64,000 bases of DNA from the NCBI RefSeq assembly GCF_027580225.2, contig NC_073340.2, positions 21,212,001-21,276,000 of the forward strand, in the 5' to 3' direction. Source of the DNA: Misgurnus anguillicaudatus. Its lineage: Eukaryota; Chordata; Actinopteri; Cypriniformes; Cobitidae. This document shows, one piece after another, positions 61,326 to 64,000 of this stretch; position 1 is the first letter of the stretch; each line of letters opens with the position of its first letter. The position numbers and the translations under genes are program-made. The notes beneath the pieces are model-generated. The model had not been told where the DNA came from, made no database searches, and worked only from the letters and a program-made list of their open reading frames with translations.

Positions 61326-62199
61326 TCAAACTGATGTCTGTTTGTAGTTCTTTGTGTCAATAACCTTTTTCCCACACATGGCACAAATTCCTGCAAAAGG
61401 AAAATAGGGGAGGAATAAGAACACATTAATTTATGTACAACATTGATTAATAGACAGTATGAGAATGATCATGAATTATATCTCACCTTTTTTGTAAGCA
61501 CACCCTTGGCAGTAGTGTGAACCAGACTGATGTACAGAACTTTTGCATATTCTGCATGTCGCAAATCCACTCTTGCCATAGGGATCAAACCTGTGAAAAA
61601 GTGTTATGTAAGCTTGCACTACAAGTTCATTAAAAACAAAACTGCAATGTTAAAGCTAAACGTTCAGAGCAACAAACCTGGCCTTCTTGGATGTCAACAT
61701 TTTATTTTCATTAAGTTTTCGTCCGCCACTTTCTATAACAGAATAAGTTTTTATCAGTTTTGAGAAAGCACAAATATTTATAGTAAATAGGATATTGTGT
61801 AACCATTAAACTAATTTACCAGTTGTATTTCTAGCACCATCCTTCCAGGGATCAGGAGCGATGACCCGCCCCAGTTTCTTCTCGCCTGTGGTTAACATCA
61901 AAACATGCGTCATTCATTAAAATAACATTATATTGCAACCATTTTGCTTTATAATTGGCAGATATCGCTGAATATTATGTTAATCATCGTCAAGACAGAC
62001 TCAGACAGCGTACACTACAGTATTGTTTACAACAATGCTGTTCAGATGCTTCCTGCTAGCTAGCAAAACTAGACCTAAATCTACTGGATTACATTTAAAT
62101 AACACAAATTACTTACTTACACAATTCGTGTAAAACAAACACACACGTATTTACATCATTAGATTCATAATCGAACTACTTACACTTTTCGCAAACCAT
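61326..62199 (-). CDS. cript: CRIPT (PSD-95 PDZ3-binding zinc protein)
   Basis: CRIPT is a small cysteine-rich zinc protein that binds the third PDZ domain of PSD-95 and microtubules, and is also found in the minor spliceosome; loss in people causes a short-stature syndrome (family knowledge). Five exons on the minus strand join to 306 nt (101 aa, same length as human): 62199-62184, 61885-61820, 61732-61678, 61590-61487, 61390-61326. The product starts MVCEKCEKKLGRVIAPDPWK. It has four CxxC knuckles (CEKC, CRIC, CQGC, CAMC) and ends in NYKQTSV, the PDZ ligand. Introns are GT-AG, with a 16-nt first coding exon as typical. It converges with gch2 and is divergent from pigf. Confidence 0.95.
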
Positions 62200-62497
62200 C
62201 TTAAAATGTATGAGAAAACACAAAACAGTAGCCAACAGATTTACTTTTCACTAGCTACCTAAGATGAATCTTGAAACGTTAATTAGCATCCTTTTGTGGT
62301 GACGCATGCTGCGAGTTGTCAAAATAAAAGTTTCAATTAATACCATAAATAATAAAACATAAATGCAGCAAAACATTGCTAATATTATTCTAAAACTTTG
62401 AAAAATCACGAAGGTCAATATATTAGTCCGTGCAACCTTTATCACGTAAAGCAGTGTAACTTAAAATGACGAGTACCTGATATATAGATTAATTTAG

Positions 62498-63014
62498 ATT
62501 TCTCAACCTTTTTGACTTCAACGTGCTCCCCTCCATGTCCATAAGATTATTTGAAGTCCCCCAACTCACAATTTATACCCAATTAAACATTCTATAGCTT
62601 GCATAACTCGTTTTAAAAACAACCCAAGAAATACCTTAATACAGTGGTTCCCAAACTTTTTCAGCGTGCGGCACCCCTTGTGTACAGTGCATTTTTTCGT
62701 GGACCCCCGAAATTTTTTTTATGACAAAAACATTTTTAAAATGTAATATTTTAATTAAACAAAACATATAAAATTATACCTAGTAGTGCTGTTGGTTAGT
62801 TGGCTTATTATTTTTTAGGTTTAATTACACAGAATTCATTATAAATTAATGTATTTTATAAAATGTCATAAAACTGGGGCCCCCCTGGCACCATCTCGCG
62901 GCCCCCAGTTTGAAAACCACTGCCTTAATATACATTATTTCAATAGTTGTGTGGTCTTAAGCAATTTAGATCAATTTATGTCCTCTCGGAAGTTTGATCC
63001 CCTGGTTGAGAAAT
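62498..63014. mobile_element. Outer hAT-like remnant (ATTTCTCAACC ends)
   Basis: ATTTCTCAACC (62498-62508) and its exact inverse GGTTGAGAAAT (63004-63014) enclose the region, with flanking similarity extending inward (TTTGACTTCAA against TTTGATCCCC inverse). The inside is broken by the element at 62642-62922. The target duplication is unclear. Confidence 0.5.
62642..62922. mobile_element. hAT MITE with perfect 8-bp target duplication
   Basis: CCTTAATA at 62634-62641 and 62923-62930 flanks 281 bp. The left end CAGTGGTTCCCAAACTTTTT is mirrored by AGTTTGAAAACCACTG at the right. The interior is non-coding. The perfect duplication suggests a fairly recent insertion. Confidence 0.88.
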
Positions 63015-63811
63015 TGTACTTTATTCTGATTGGCTGAGAAATGTTCCATGGGTTACTTTTAATTATTGTTCTGTAAACCACACACCTAACCTGTCAAATG
63101 TGTTAAAAATAGGCACCAGAGCAATGTTTGTGGTAACCGTGGTATAAGCGGAATAATTGACTTGAATTATTTGAAAATATTGCACATCTACCGTGCACGA
63201 CCAAGGGTGTGCATTATTTACCGATAATTCAACGGCCCGTCATCAATGGTTTCTTACGTAGCAAATGCGGACTTTTATTTTGCCTTAAGAAGTCGGCAGT
63301 TATTGCTGACTTCATTAACCGGAAGTACGCGACAGTTATCATGTTTTGTAAATAAAGTGGTCGCCCACCATTGTTTACAGTTATTTATAGTCTTAACACG
63401 TTACGGCATTTTGTCTAAAGCGGTTCTGTTCAAATGGTTTGATTAATTGTTTGCTAAAGGCTGTTTAAACTTGCGATCCAGCAAGGAAGGAAGGGCATTC
63501 ATTCATTTGTGAATATTTACTGCAAGCAGGCACACAACAGCATTGGTCAGTGTTCGAGTAAGTCGAAAAATGAATGGATTAACTTACCCTCAACTGTTTG
63601 TCTTTGTCCTTAAAAAAATGCATATATTTTCCTATTATTTTATTGTTCGTATCTTTTCCTCTTCTGTGTATTGTATAACATTACATGCTGTGGTATTATA
63701 AAAATTAAAAACGTAATTGACGTTATGACTTCCACTTTGATTAACATTACACTTGTAACTATTGCTCTCTCTTTTAATCTTCTCATTCTTTGACAGGTAC
63801 CTCTTACCATC

Positions 63812-64000
63812 ATGTGGGATGCTGAGATAAGGGGCATGGCATCGGCTCATGCCATTATTGCTTCTTCCATATTCATGGCAACTGTAATGCCTGCTGTGTT
63901 CGTGGAGAACTTCTCTGTGTATGGCACCCATTTGGTTTGGCTGTATTTTGTGGCTGGATCTGTTGCTGTGGTCAACATTGCAGTGTTTTGGCTTTTAGGC
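63812..64000 (+). CDS. pigf: PIGF, GPI ethanolamine-phosphate transferase subunit (partial)
   Basis: PIG-F is a multi-pass ER membrane protein that stabilises PIG-O and PIG-G, the transferases that add ethanolamine phosphate to the second and third mannoses of the GPI anchor. Only the first 63 codons of about 220 are in the window, running off the right edge. They include MWDAEIRGMASAHAIIASSI, a first hydrophobic segment (about 10-30), the family's VENFSVYGTHLVWL stretch and a second hydrophobic segment (about 42-62). The ATG follows an intron acceptor (TTTGACAG, exon from 63797). Position beside cript in head-to-head orientation matches other vertebrates. Confidence 0.92.
   Translation, partial: MWDAEIRGMASAHAIIASSIFMATVMPAVFVENFSVYGTHLVWLYFVAGSVAVVNIAVFWLLG

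Larger units (their letters stand above)
62200..63796. promoter_or_regulatory. cript/pigf shared upstream region
   Basis: The two genes are head to head about 1.6 kb apart. CCGGAAGT (63319-63326), an ETS-type site, lies in a CpG-containing stretch (TTAACCGGAAGTACGCGACA), 150-230 bp before a predicted pigf non-coding exon (about 63470-63557; donor CGA|GTAAGT; acceptor TTTGACAG at 63789-63796). The middle is occupied by two nested transposons (62498-63014), which have probably pushed apart a once tighter bidirectional promoter. Confidence 0.45.

Noticed and set aside
61530..61763. 77-codon plus-strand frame
   Set aside because: It is antisense to cript exons 3-4 and has no similarity of its own.

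Overview
The window looks like teleost fish nuclear DNA, most probably from a cyprinid (carp/zebrafish-like) fish. The genes are vertebrate and intron-containing (GT-AG introns). The intergenic DNA is AT-rich and packed with short terminal-inverted-repeat DNA transposons of kinds common in cyprinids: hAT-like elements with 8-bp target duplications, TTAA-flanked and TAA-flanked elements, and a Tc1-like element. It has no operons, bacterial promoters or CRISPR arrays.

Genes sit only in the right 25 kb. socs5 (minus strand) has its whole coding sequence in one exon (39008-40579) and a predicted non-coding first exon about 9.6 kb upstream in a CpG-rich patch (50245 to about 50660). A GTP cyclohydrolase I gene (plus strand, six coding exons, 57714-59667, 238 aa) follows and is best read as the fish gch2 paralogue. 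cript (minus strand, five exons, 62199-61326, 101 aa) converges on it, and pigf (plus strand, first coding exon 63812-64000) runs off the right edge, head to head with cript. SOCS5-CRIPT-PIGF is a known vertebrate gene order. The extra gch gene beside SOCS5 mirrors the human GCH1-SOCS4 neighbourhood, which suggests an ancient paralogous block. The proteins belong to separate pathways: cytokine/EGF-receptor signalling control, pteridine/BH4 synthesis, PSD-95/spliceosome-linked zinc protein, and GPI-anchor synthesis.

Positions 1-39000 contain no gene I can support. They hold a long-TIR element with telomere-like repeats inside (2.67-3.72 kb), several TTAA-flanked MITEs, an hAT MITE with a second element nested in it (11.1-11.7 kb), a decayed Tc1 element abutting a compound microsatellite (14.7-16.5 kb), and a 2-kb AT-rich minisatellite with higher-order periodicity that was split by a nested fold-back transposon (19.2-22.06 kb). 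Further right are two copies of a roughly 0.7-kb GGTGATTC element (23.9 and 28.8 kb), a repeat-rich stretch with a local duplication (31.8-33.9 kb) and a TAA-flanked MITE at 37.2 kb. The socs5 intron carries an hAT BED-finger remnant and several MITEs.

Between socs5 and gch2 lie two large palindromes: a 0.9-kb TTAA-flanked element whose arms carry THAP-domain coding remnants (51.2-52.1 kb), and a 1.9-kb TAA-flanked palindrome with a younger retroposon in one arm (54.8-56.7 kb). I saw no clearly new enzymatic or defence system. The most interesting material is this repeat architecture and the gch2-socs5 linkage. All repeat-family names are by eye from termini and target duplications, without a library search.
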